Of a stretch of 64,000 nt of DNA, positions 47,780 to 57,545 are shown piece after piece. The notes below the pieces were generated by a model. It ran no database searches. It was not told the origin of the DNA and worked only from the letters and a program-made list of their open reading frames with translations. Numbering within the stretch: the first letter of the stretch is position 1; every line of letters begins with the position of its first letter. This DNA comes from Mytilus californianus (taxonomy: Eukaryota; Mollusca; Bivalvia; Mytilida; Mytilidae). Location of the stretch: assembly GCF_021869535.1 (NCBI RefSeq), contig NW_026262659.1:6944001-7008000 (forward strand). The letters are read 5' to 3'. Made by a program: the position numbers and the translations under genes.

Positions 47780-47808
47780 CGCCCAAATAGCACATCCGGA
47801 TTTGGGCG
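47780..47808. other. Perfect 9-bp stem hairpin
   Basis: CGCCCAAAT at 47,780-47,788 pairs with ATTTGGGCG at 47,800-47,808 around an 11-base loop, and TTTTT follows. The shape recalls a bacterial terminator, but nothing else here suggests bacterial DNA, so I treat it as an isolated hairpin. The D3 copy A counterpart (TACGTCCAGATCATTCTTCTGGA) keeps only a weak inverted repeat. Confidence 0.5.
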
Positions 47809-47980
47809 TTTTTCAATGAAAGTGCGAATTTCAGACATAAAAAATGGGAAAATCAACTTGTATAAAATTTTATTTCAAGAGTTATTATTGAATACCTCTA
47901 TTATAGACCTGTTTGTAAATGAAAAGTGCAATCTTAAATACTCTTTAAAATGATATTTTTTTCATAATTTATGTACTGTT

Positions 47981-48275
47981 TGGTAGTGGACATTTGTCCT
48001 CTACGAAACTGCTTTTAAACCCACTTTTTATGGCATTTTAATGTCTCCTATTGACATTCTAGTTTGTTTTCTTTTATATACTAGAAAGATCTCATTTTTT
48101 TTCTGAATTGGAGAACCATGTTTTATTGATAAAGATTAGACAGTACTTCACATATGAAGGTACAACTCATGTTACGTAGTGGATATTTTGATGAGTTTCG
48201 TAGTTGACAAAAACCGTTTCGTAGTGGACATAAAGTTTCGTAGTGGACAAAAAGATTCGTAGTTGACATCAACCC
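47981..48275. repeat. GTTTCGTAGTGGACA motif cluster, left part
   Basis: Motif instances are at 47,982 (with a reversed CTACGAAAC close by), 48,174, 48,196, 48,217, 48,235 and 48,256, the last five spaced 18-22 bp apart. Variants alternate GTAGTGGACA and GTAGTTGACA. The right part of the cluster lies beyond the CACTA element. Confidence 0.8.
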
Positions 48276-48335
48276 TATTCTATGTTGATAAAAACATATT
48301 GAAAATTACATGAAACTAACCCTTGTTATTTATTT

Positions 48336-50297
48336 CACTACAAACCAGTAAAAGTCTGAAATGGCCTATATCTGTACTCGACTGTACTGATTTTTACTCG
48401 ACCAGTCTGAACTGGTCTGAAATTTACTTGATAATACTCGACTGTAGTCTAAACCATACTTAACAGTTTGAACTTGTACTCGACCAGTACTTAACCATTT
48501 TATACGCGTCTGAACCGTGCTCGACCTAGTCTGGAACCGTGCTCGACCTAGTCTGAACCATGCTCGACCTAGTCTGAACCATACTCGACCAAGTCTTAAC
48601 CAACCTAGACCTATTTTTTGTATCTATCTATTGTATTTCATCAATTTAGGAACTGTTTTTAACAACAGCTATTTCCCCTGGCTTTGAAATTAAAAATGTA
48701 TTCAATATAGCATTAAAACCAAAATTTCACAATGAACATAATATAACTTCATCACCATATTCATCAACACTTATATACATACATATATATCACCTTTAAA
48801 ATAAAAATAAAACAAGCTGATCAAATAATCTCAAAACTGAATTGTGACTAATATTTTCAATGTTATTCAAAATTTTTTGAATGTTTCAGATATATTTTAT
48901 GGTTACTACTGGACAATTTTCACCATTAACTTAAGCCTCCTATAGATTTATGGTGTCAGTCGAGTTAAGTTAATAATGCAGTGAACATTTTTTTTATTAA
49001 AATATATATAAAATAGCATATAAAGTAACTTAATAAATTTTAAAAATGACACTTTTGTTTTGTTAAACCAAGAATTTAATATAATCATGATAATAGAACT
49101 TCCATAGTAATTATTCCTGTGATAACTTTTAAAAAAGGAAATGTGTTCCAAAGTTACAGTAAAAATTTATTTCAATTAAATTTATATAATTTTTGTCAAA
49201 ATTAAAGACATGGCATACAAGAAGCACTTTGATAAGGTTTAATTGCCTCAGTACATGTGTGTTTTACAGGTAAAAAGAAAGCCCTATTTTTCTTAAACTC
49301 GTGTATTACTTATCTAGTGAATTAAAAAAAGGCCTTGCGATTTAAGTTTCACAGGATGTTGCAAATTTGAATGAATGTTAATCATGTTAATTAGAATTTA
49401 ATACTCTCTGACCAGGTTGTGATCTTTTTAATGAGTTTGCCCCAAGCAGGAGGTATTACTTTATACTTCACAACTAATCAGAAGAAAAATTTTATTAATT
49501 TCTTTAATTTTTATCCCTTTTTGATATATATTGTATATAATATATCCCAAATTATAATAATAGATATATTTCTAAAATAAGGTTAAACAATTTCAGTGAT
49601 TTTGTTGGCTGTTGTTACCTCATTAAAAAGATAATTATATAACTATTGTACATTTTTTATATGTAACCATGAAACCTATGTAGTTTTTATTTAGGAATTA
49701 AGGAAAATTAATTTAAAAAAAACACATGCCAAACAAGAAGCACCTTAATAAGGTTTAATTACCCTCAGTATAGGTGTGGTTTTTAGGTAAAAGAAAATCT
49801 TTTTTTAACAAAACTCTAAAATTTTAAAATGAATATAATTAAATTATTATATAAGATAATTTGATTTAACTATCTCTATTCCATAAATCTGAGAATCATG
49901 TAAGAATGTAAAAATCTGTTTTTATAATATATCTTTATTTTATTGTGTCTGTTGTCATGTCAGTTAAAAAGAAATTTATTTTAACAGTTTGGTCCAGTAT
50001 GGTTCAGAACGGTCGAGTATTGTTCAGACCTTTGGTCGAGTATGGTTTAGACTGGAAAAAAAAGTTCGAGTACAGGTCGAGAATGGGTTAAGACTGTTTC
50101 AGACTGGTCGAGTAATTGTTCAGACTATTTTCAATGGCAAAGATAAGGGTCAAGTACAAATCAGTACAGTCGAGTATGGTTAAGACTGGGGTCGAGTACT
50201 GTCGAGTAAAATTCAGACCAATTCAGACTGGTCGAGTAAAAATCAGTACAGTCGAGTACAGATATAGGCCATTTCAGACTTTTACTGGTTTGTAGTG
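48336..50297. mobile_element. Non-autonomous CACTA-type DNA transposon (~1.96 kb)
   Basis: The left end starts CACTACAAACCAGTAAAAGT and the right end is its reverse complement; the outer 76 bp match perfectly and weaker inverted similarity extends to about 300 bp (48,336-48,640 and 49,985-50,297). Both arms are built of short subterminal repeats of the kind TACTCGACCAGTCTGAAC (about 22 bp), mirrored in the right arm. TTT flanks both ends (48,333-48,335 and 50,298-50,300), a 3-bp target duplication. CACTA ends, a 3-bp duplication and subterminal repeats are hallmarks of the CACTA/EnSpm (CMC) group. The centre has no transposase frame but holds a ~100-bp direct repeat (49,204-49,310 and 49,720-49,820). 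Confidence 0.85.
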
Positions 50298-50339
50298 TTT
50301 TGCACGAATATAATTTAAAAAAGAGTAAAAAACGACTGC

Positions 50340-50757
50340 ATGGTAGTGGTAGTGTCCACTACGAAACGTTTTTCTCCCAAGCTTGTTTCGTAGTTGACCG
50401 TTACGTAGTGGACATATTCACATGTTTTATTTTTTTCCCACAATCCCTATATTGCAATAGTTACAAAAATGATTATATTCGTCAAAGCACATACTAAGCT
50501 GTACACTGATATTTTTTCATAATTCTAAAACCAGATACTGAAGGAGATTTGACTCGTTTCGTAGTGGACATTAAAAAAAATACGGTATCACTCTTGTCCA
50601 TTTGATGTCCTCAATTTTTTTTGCCAACAATTTAACTGCCGTTATAAAAGCATCACTTCTTTTGTAAGATGTTCATATCCAGTCCATTTCTTGCAAACAT
50701 TGATTATATAAAACTGTTTATTCGCTAATTTAATGACTTCGTTTCGTAGTGAACATT
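50340..50757. repeat. GTTTCGTAGTGGACA motif cluster, right part
   Basis: Instances: 50,342 (GTAGTGTCCACTACGAAACG, partly palindromic), 50,384, 50,401, 50,555 and 50,740. Removing the CACTA element brings both parts together into a single ~0.8-kb cluster with about eleven instances. Confidence 0.8.
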
Positions 50758-50904
50758 TTGTCAGGGACACACCTGCTAAAATTAAAAATCATTTGTCAAA
50801 AACTGTTTATTAAAATATGTTGGCTCTAAACATACTTTTGAATAATTATGGAACCTATATGAAGTAAAATTAACATTAATTATGGAACATATCGGTGTCA
50901 TCTG

Positions 50905-51400
50905 TTATACAGTTATTCAATAACGGTCATGAAAGAAAAAGCAAGCTCTGGAATATCGTATTCAAGTTCATTGGGATATTAAAATTCATAAGTCGATAAC
51001 AAACTGACAACGCCATGGCAAAAAGGAAAAACGACCAAAAAACAGTATACAAAACAAAATATAAAAACCGAAGACTGGGCCACACGAAAACATCAATGTT
51101 GATAGCAGGTGCTCCGGAAGGGTAAGCATATTCTGCTCCACATGTCGGTTTGCTAATGTAAACACAAGCTCGGTGATAATTCTAATTCGGTAAAATTACA
51201 TTTGAGGAAAAGAGGACGGGGTTGTGGTTCTGAAGATTGGAACATCATCTGTAGAATAGATGTTCCATAATGGTCAACCAACTCGCGACGACGTCTGTAA
51301 ATTTTCGAACGGGGGATGAAAACCCTTGGTTTAATAGCTTCTTTGTAAGCAGCAACCTTCTTTCAAGGAAATCATGATAGGAAATATGGTAATATTATTT
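50905..51400 (-). pseudogene. RT retroelement C-terminal remnant and tail (M3)
   Basis: On the minus strand, 51,400-51,240 reads YHDFLERRLLLTKKLLNQGF, then after a frameshift a worn version of the RKFYGRRHELVDHY motif. The reversed tail follows: GGTTCTGAAGATTGGAACAT, CCGGAAGGGTAAGCATATTC, GGGCCACACGAAAAC, CATGGCAAAAAGGAAAAACG. Only the last ~60 codons of the RT ORF remain. Dead, 5'-truncated copy. Confidence 0.65.
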
Positions 51401-51970
51401 AGAACTCATTTCCGTTTCAATGATATTTTGTTTCAGATTCCCAATTTCTTTGTTTCGAGAATTGGTTTTTCGTTTTATTCTGGTAATGTGATTAGATTCC
51501 AATGGTCATGGATTTCGATAGTATAGATGAACCACATTAATGTTTTCAAAAAATGAAAACTGATTATAAATGAATTATTGTATTTCCGTAAAAACACTAA
51601 ATCTCCAACAACTGAAATAGTTAAACGTTACTTGAATAACATGCATTAGGTATGCTCATGACCAAAAGGTAAATAAGAACTATATATAAAACGTTTCAGA
51701 GCATAAAATAAAAAGAATAAGATAGAACATCCTTATCTGTCTATGTCAACATGGACAGAGAAAGTTGTAAACTTAGTTTTGCCATAGTTTCACAAGTTTG
51801 TGGGTTTAATATTTACATGCAAAATAATTAAAATATGGTCACTGTCGATGCATATAATTGTCCACGTAAATGCATTATTTTTACTACAACTCTGACTTGT
51901 AGTCTGGCGGATGTACTTTTTTTATTAGTTGCATCTGGCTCTGGTCGGGATTGGATTCGTTTGCTCGCTT
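51401..51970. other. Unassigned A+T-rich sequence
   Basis: No coding or repeat signal that I can delimit; D1-like wording appears weakly (AAACACTAAATCTCC) but is not convincing. Confidence 0.35.
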
Positions 51971-51973
51971 AAC

Positions 51974-52064
51974 ACTTTCGCATCCTGCATTTTCACATCC
52001 TACACGTTCACACCGCACACGTTTGAATCTGGGTTAGTTCACACCCTACAGGTTCACACCCTAT
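51974..52064 (+). repeat. ~15-bp tandem array
   Basis: TTCACATCCTACACG, TTCACACCGCACACG, GTTCACACCCTACAG and GTTCACACCCTATTT plus two worn units. It recalls the C+A-rich arrays inside the TIR element at 17.9 kb but has a different unit. Confidence 0.65.
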
Positions 52065-52384
52065 TTTTTTTTTTATTTAAATGAATTATTAGATTTATTT
52101 AGATGTATATGTCAAAATACTTTCATAAATAAAAATTCGTGAACCATTTTAATAAAATATATTTTTTCTGTGATTAATTGTATTTTGCTATGTAAATAAA
52201 CAAAAACACTTCAAGTGGCAGTACAACGTCACTAAAAAAATTATTTGACTCACAATTAGTATGATATTTATTTCATAGTTGTAACGTACATGTTTTTCGT
52301 GTGTGTAGTATAAAGCTACAATAGAAAAAAAAAACCTTAAGACTAGCTGATAAAAATTACAATTTAAACAGACTTATTCACAAG

Positions 52385-52575
52385 GGATTTAGCTATGATA
52401 CGAAAAGAGAAGATTTCAACTTCCCAATTTTGAACTTTCCATTTCTATGTAACAATATTGCAGTTGAAAATGTGTTCCAGGGCCTGTATTTTCTATCATG
52501 GTTTCCTTGATAGAGAGTTGCTGCTCATAAGGAAGCTATTGAACTAAAAGTTCCAAGTAGTGAAGTTGAAATCAT
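52385..52575 (+). pseudogene. RT retroelement fragment, first of two abutting copies
   Basis: KREDFNFPILNFPFLCNNI is readable from about 52,403, followed by a jump (deleted YGVYISQLIRY region) to RACIFYHGFLDRELLLIRKL, and a stop (TAA) shortly after. The wording after the deletion is of the M3 type (HDFLDRGLLL). It ends near 52,575, where a second RT fragment of M2 type begins. So two subfamilies are fused end to end. Confidence 0.65.
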
Positions 52576-52597
52576 CCATTGAGTTGGTTGTAAAGCA

Positions 52598-53089
52598 AAG
52601 TTCTTTAATTTTACTTTCAGATATATTGATGATGTCCTATCACTGAATAACCCATGTTTCAGTCAGTACTTGCATCTCATATATCCCAGTGAACTTGAAA
52701 TTAAGGATACTACTGATACAAGAAGGACTGCTTCATACCTTGATCTTTTACTCTATATTGACACAGATGGACGACTTCACATTAAAATCTATGACAAACG
52801 GGATGATTTCAACTTCCCAATTATCAATTTCCCATTTCTCTGCAGTAACATACCCTCTGCTCCGTCGTATGGTGTGTACATATCTCAATTGATACGTTAT
52901 GCTCGTGCATGTTCACACTATACTGACTTCATATACAGAAGTGTGCTCCTTACGCAGAAACTGCCCCAACAGAGTTATGAGGAGGAAAGATGAAAAATGA
53001 CACTCCGTAAATTTTATGGACACCATCACAAATATGTTGATCTATACGATGAGTCTGAACTAACTAATGATATTTTTACCACGTCTTAG
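52598..53089 (+). pseudogene. RT retroelement ORF fragment with catalytic YIDD (M2)
   Basis: The best-preserved RT segment of the window. FTFRYIDDVLSLNN (YIDD at 52,622-52,633) carries the two catalytic aspartates of the RT palm. Then follow ELEIKDTTD, ASYLDLLLYIDTDG, YDKRDDFNFPIINFPFL, YGVYISQLIRYARACSHY, YRSVLLTQKL, KFYGHHH and NDIFTTS with a natural stop TAG at 53,087. One in-frame TGA at 52,991 replaces the TTA of the 34,745 copy, and a 6-base in-frame deletion lies near 53,050. Relative to an intact ORF everything before the palm is missing, so it cannot be active. Family placement (Penelope-like versus another non-LTR group) is not certain from this segment. Confidence 0.8.
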
Positions 53090-54012
53090 ATTGTGGTTCA
53101 ACATCTATGTCGTCTGTATGCTAAGTACCGAACGTGATCTATTCCGAGAGTGTCTCGGTATTTTGTACATCAAACATTCATGTATTTATGTTTGAGGTTT
53201 TGTTATGGTTTCTGTTGAATAATGTGTTATGTCGTATCGTTTGTTGTCCAAATAATTGTAAAATTGCCTTTCGATACCATCATTGTCATATTCCCGAATA
53301 TGACTGTTATACTGAATGTGAACTTGCGTTGCTGTGCGGCGTGTCTCGGTGTTTTGTACATCCAACATTTATGGATTTATTTTGATGTTTCTGTTATGGT
53401 TTCGGTTGGATAATCTGTTATGACTTATCGTTTGTAGTAAATAATTATAAAATTGCCTTTCCATACCATCATTGGCATGTAAATTGTTTGGACGAATATT
53501 GTGAAAATGATTGTATAATGTTCGAGATTGCATGTTAGTTACGTAAGCGCTTCACTGTTTTTGATATCCTATGGTGTTTTTCTTTGATGGAATATGTTCG
53601 TTGTTGTTCTGTGGTTTGCATGTTGTGTCGACTATTATGTTATTTGTTTGTGCGTTTCTCTGTTATGAATTTTTCTTGCGTGTGTTTGTGCTGTATTTCT
53701 GTCACGTAGTGTTTTAGCGATATTTTTTAACATTGTCATAAAGCGGGAGGTTTGGCATGCCATGAAACCAGGTTCAACCCACCATTTTTTCTTAAAATGT
53801 CCTGTACCAAGTCAGGATTATGGCAGTTGTTATCAAATAATTCGTTTCTATGTGTGTTGGCGTTTGTTTTTGTTGCACTTCTGTGTTCCTGTTGTTCATT
53901 TGTTTTCCTCTTATAGTTGATGTGTTTCCCTCGGTTTTGGTTTGTAACCCGGATTTTTTTTCTCTCAATCGATTTATGACTTTTGAACACCGGTATACTA
54001 CTGTTGCTTTTA
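53090..54012 (+). mobile_element. M2 retroelement 3' untranslated tail
   Basis: Continuous with the RT fragment. It contains an internal duplication: the TGTCTCGGTATTTTGTACATC / AACATTCATG stretch at ~53,150 recurs at ~53,340. It ends with AAGCGGGAGGTTTGG, CCATGAAACCAGGTTCAACC, AAATGTCCTGTACCAAGTCA and CGGTATACTACTGTTGC. Confidence 0.7.
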
Positions 54013-54394
54013 TTGTATTTTATGGAATATCTGTTTCAAAGATGACGATGGATTTGTTGTAATTATCGTAACTACAATCCGGTCCTCTTTACCCCGATTG
54101 TCAGCGGGTTTTTACTTACATGAGCAACACGACGGGTGCCATATGTGGAGCAGAATCTGCTTATCCTTCCGGAGTTTCTGAGATCACCCCCGGTTTTTGA
54201 TTGGGTTCGTGTTGCTCCGTCTTTAGTTTTCTATTGTGTGTTTTGTGAACTGTTGTTTTTCTCCTGGTCTTTTTTCCTTTTTTCATGGCGTTGTCAATTT
54301 ATTTTCGACTTTGAGTTGGAATGTCCCTTTGGTATCTTTTGCCTCTTTTTTTCTAGTCTTTTGTTAGTCTTGTGTGTGTGTTTTTTTTTTTTTT
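54013..54394 (+). mobile_element. M3 retroelement 3' end (RT C-terminal tip and tail)
   Basis: TATGGAATATCTGTTTCAAA gives YGISVSKMT, the very end of the M3 RT ORF. It is followed by TTTTTACTTACATGAGCAAC, CGACGGGTGCC, TTATCCTTCCGGAG, GGGTTCGTGTTGCTC, TTTATTTTCGACTT and GTCCCTTTGGTATC. It is in plus orientation, unlike the other M3 copies. It joins M2 upstream and M4 downstream with hardly any spacer. Confidence 0.65.
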
Positions 54395-54610
54395 TTTTTC
54401 ATTTGTTTGTTTCGGAGTTAAGTGTAACGTCCATTTCGCTGAACTAGTATACATTATTGTTTATGGGAAAGCTGAAGCCCGCCTCCGTGTGTGGGAATTT
54501 CTTGCTGCGTTGAAGAACCGTGGCTGGCCTAGGGCTATTTTCTGCTCTATGGTCTGGTTTTTATCTCTTTGTCACATTTCCGGTTTCCATTCTTTATTCT
54601 ATTTTTTACA
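54395..54610 (+). mobile_element. M4 interspersed repeat
   Basis: AACGTCCATTTCGCTGAACT, AAGCTGAAGCCCGCCTCCGT, GTTGAAGAACCGTGGCTGGC, TTTTCTGCTCTATGGTCTGG and TTTGTCACATTTCCGG. It is read in the same direction as the preceding M3 tail. Long T runs precede it (54,381-54,399). Confidence 0.65.
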
Positions 54611-54959
54611 GAGTTTGTCTACAGTGCCGTGTGGAAAGAGTAGAGTACATCTCCTTGCTTAATGTGTATGCTCTTATAATATACAAGATAATGGAGTGTG
54701 TGTCCGAGCTAGAACTTCTATATGTTCATTACTTTAGGCATATCTCTCTTAAACTCATATTCAATTATTCAGCCTCATTCTTCTTTTCAGTCAGGTGCTA
54801 CCCTGATATGCCCTGTCTTTTGTTTTTGTCCTCTGATTTCTTTGTTTACGTATTTTGTCGGGTACCTGATGACAGATAGCGCTTGACGTCTTACGCCGTA
54901 CAGTTTCATCTTTTTACTTGCTTCAATTCCTGTTTGTTGGTTCATGTTCTGGACACCAG

Positions 54960-55150
54960 TCTTTGCTCCTTTAAATAGGAAATTCAGGCGTATGTGCTCG
55001 TTACAGAGAACTGTGGGTCGGGAATGGTCCTGAACGGTCGTCAAGGCAATCTCGACAGTCAGGTGAGTCCCGTAAAATTCAGCCGATTTTGTCTAGTCTC
55101 ATTACAATCGTAACTATGTCATTACAGATTCTGCTATTTCGGGTCAAAAT
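54960..55150 (+). repeat. M7 repeat, copy 1
   Basis: GTTACAGAGAACTGTGGGTC, GGGAATGGTCCTGAACGGTC, TCCCGTAAAATTCAGCCGAT and TTACAATCGTAACTATGTCA. The same order is seen at 57,730-57,905, and the first half at 56,440-56,560. Confidence 0.6.
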
Positions 55151-56439
55151 CCAAACAATGTCCTGTGTTAAGGACTGGTCATTTGCAACCTGAGGGGGAT
55201 TGGTTTTAATTAAGGGGGTCTTGAACATTTTTGGGAATGGAAAGGGAGTGTACAGTTTATCAATACTTCAGATGGGGGGATGGACAATCTTTTAAAGATT
55301 TTAGCAATTCCGTATTTCGAATATGCAAAAACTATAGCTAATTTGATTAATCCTCTAAATCAGTATTTGATTTTTTAACGGAAGTGTCTAACACTTGATT
55401 CAGATATAATATCAATAACTATAGTGTCATAATTTTTGGCTTCAAACTTCATTTCAATGTTAAATGTTTTATTCGTTTGAGTCCTGACCATATGTTTCTT
55501 TGTTGGACATGAAGAATGAAAATAATAGGAAATAATGGTTTGATGTCTTTCAGTTTTTGCAGTTTTTTTTGCAAAGGTTTTCTTTATATTATACCTTTTT
55601 CCATATATTAAAAACACTGATAATATCAAGAATTGTTTCCTTACATGATTAATCGCAAACCTCTTGATTAAGCATATATTTTGATGGTTCAAGATGATAT
55701 CTAGGAGTCAAGTGTGGCATTTTTAAAATGTCTTAACATGAATAATTTTCATTTATGACCTGGAGTCAAGCTCTCGCCCTTAATAAAGAAAATGAAATTA
55801 TTTGGCAGGAAAGACATTTAAAAAATTTTGCCACACTCCGCTCGGCTCAATTGTTCAGAAAAAAATCATAAGTTTCAACATGTTCTTCCAGGAAAATGTT
55901 TTAATTTGAAACAAATTTACTAACTTCTTTAATAATAGTTGGAACAATGTGCTGCAATTGAATGAATATGTGGTAAATGTCAATGAGACCATAACAGGCA
56001 TATCTAAATACAGTTCCCTGTAGTCACAAACAACTTGCCCACTATTTTTTTTTTATTTCCAATACTGATTTTATTGAATAATAATAATATAAATAGAAAT
56101 TGTATGCATGTACTTTTTGTTGTAAAGAATCAAAGTATTTAAACGTGTTGGGGGGTTGAAATTTTCATGTCTTTGAAAGGGGGTTGTATTTTTCTTCTTC
56201 AAGGTGGGGAATAGAAATTGAAAAAATAAAAGAATTCAGATGTTTCCTCCCATCCCCCCCCCCCCACCCCCCCAATTGAAAGCAAATAACCAGTCCCTAA
56301 TCCGCACTTTATTTAACATGTCAAACATAGACATCGGATTAGAATCGGATTGATAACGAGATAATCGGAAAGAGAATTGAGCCAGGACGCTTCCTGAACA
56401 ATATCTCATTGTTGTTGTGATTAAATAAATGTTTTTAGA
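55151..56439. other. Unassigned sequence with a C-homopolymer
   Basis: No gene signal. Two related G-rich phrases (TTGAACATTTTTGGGAATGG at ~55,221 and GGGGGTTGAAATTTTCATG at ~56,150) and a nearly pure C run at 56,254-56,273 stand out. The remainder is A+T-rich and unassigned. Confidence 0.4.
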
Positions 56440-56560
56440 AGTTTAATAACGCAAACGTATCCGTTCGTAACAGAGTACTGTGGGCTGGGAATGGTCCGGA
56501 GAGGTTTATCAACCTCACCCAACAGTTAGATGCGCCTGGTAAGATTTTAGTCGGAATTCA
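56440..56560 (+). repeat. M7 repeat, copy 2 (partial)
   Basis: CGTAACAGAGTACTGTGGGC, TGGGAATGGTCCGGAGAGG and GCCTGGTAAGATTTTAGTCGG. It stops before the ATCGTAACTATGTCA part. Confidence 0.6.
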
Positions 56561-56589
56561 GTAGTAGGGTGACAGTCCTGACTATAGAA

Positions 56590-56806
56590 CATATGGCACC
56601 ATGCACAAGCGGTTTTCTGCAAATATTGGACATATGGCACCATCGTGCACAAGTGGTTTTCTGCAAACGTATGATATATGGCATCATCATGCACAAGCGG
56701 ATTTCTGCAAACATAAGACATATGACACCATCGTGCACAAGCGGTTTTATGCAAACATAGGTCAGATGGCATCATCGTGCTAAAGCGGTTTTCTGCAAAC
56801 GTAGCG
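56590..56806 (+). repeat. Five-copy 43-44-bp tandem array
   Basis: The unit runs ATATGGCACCATCGTGCACA, AGCGGTTTTCTGCAAACATA plus three or four bases. Five units with a few substitutions each run from 56,590 to 56,806. A single detached unit lies at 58,710-58,755, at the equivalent place before D4 copy B. Open frames on both strands with a 14-15-residue period are by-products. Confidence 0.9.
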
Positions 56807-56827
56807 TCATATATTGTATATTAAGTA

Positions 56828-57545
56828 TTCAATGTGTACGGAATCCAATCCGCTGAATAATAGGATTCAGAAAAATTTGCAGCATTTCCTACCTTTTTAA
56901 AATTTAGTATTGATAAAACATTTGACCTAATTTCTATGTCATAGGGTATAGATTCTTATCTTTGTACATTATGTTGTGATAATTAACATCTTCATCTTCC
57001 CTTAAAGATATTAACACTTTTAGTACAAATCATATAAACATGTGTTGGCAAACAGTCTTTCTATTGGGTCATTTTAACTTGGCAACACTAGAAAAATACA
57101 TTTACTAAGAGTTTATTTATGATTGTCGAAAAGAAAACTTTCTACAATAGAGCAAGAGAAGAGGATGCATCAAATATAGGGCACTCTACGGCCTTCAAAA
57201 ATTAGCTAAACCAATATCGATTATTTTATTGTTTTAAAATAAAGTGACATTTTAAACACGTAAACATATTGTCTTTGGTGGTGTGTGAATTATTTTGACA
57301 AAAGTTTTTATACTTGTAAAACTTTAGTTATTTACGATTCGTATAACGCAACTCATTTACGATAAGTTACAAACCATTTCAAAATTATCCAATGTTAATT
57401 ACGATATTTATAATAGATTTGATTTTGCATCACCTCATCATTTTAACGATATTTATAGCATTTCTCATTTTACGATATCCAAAATGCACTTCATTTTATA
57501 ATACCTGTAAATGAAACAAACACTTGAAAAGCATTTGATTAAAAA
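56828..57545 (+). repeat. Segmental duplication D4, copy A
   Basis: CCAATCCGCTGAAT, GTTGTGATAATTAACATC, AACATGTGTTGGCAAACAGT, TCTATTGGGTCATTTTAACT and GGGCACTCTACGGCCTTCAA occur in the same order at 59,004-59,420; the following ATTTACGATTCGTATAAC...ACCTGTAAATGAAAC part (57,330-57,530) matches 60,365-60,570. The GTTGTGATAATTAACATC block also matches 47,459 in D3 copy B, so D3 and D4 share ancestry. Confidence 0.75.
57310..57530 (+). repeat. ~26-bp degenerate array within D4 copy A
   Basis: Units of the type CATTTTACGATATTTATAGC, with the phrase ATTTACGATTCGTATAACGC at the left, recur about every 24-26 bp. This is the same family as the ACACATGTCA arrays of D3. Confidence 0.55.

Larger units (their letters stand above)
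45090..47830 (+). repeat. Tandem segmental duplication D3, copy B
   Basis: Counterpart blocks: CATTCCATTGTTGTTTGTTA (45,186), CGTCGAAAACTTAATAAAAT (45,329), CCATAAAAGGTAAGAGAAAC (45,609), GCTCATTCGTTTATCAGG (45,804), AAGCCCAGACTTTGATGAAA (46,797), ATACTTGTAACACATGTCAG (47,653). It lacks most of the insertions in copy A and so serves as the empty-site reference. Confidence 0.7.

Noticed and set aside
47780..47815. Bacterial-type terminator
   Set aside because: A hairpin plus T run is present, but no bacterial gene or promoter accompanies it and the whole window is eukaryotic in character.
53134..53413. Frames of 60-83 codons in the M2 tail
   Set aside because: They lie downstream of the retroelement stop codon in its untranslated tail, and the other copy at 35.1-35.4 kb does not keep them.
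56515..56783. Open frames of 60-86 codons on both strands
   Set aside because: By-products of the 43-44-bp tandem array; readings on both strands and several frames are equally open.
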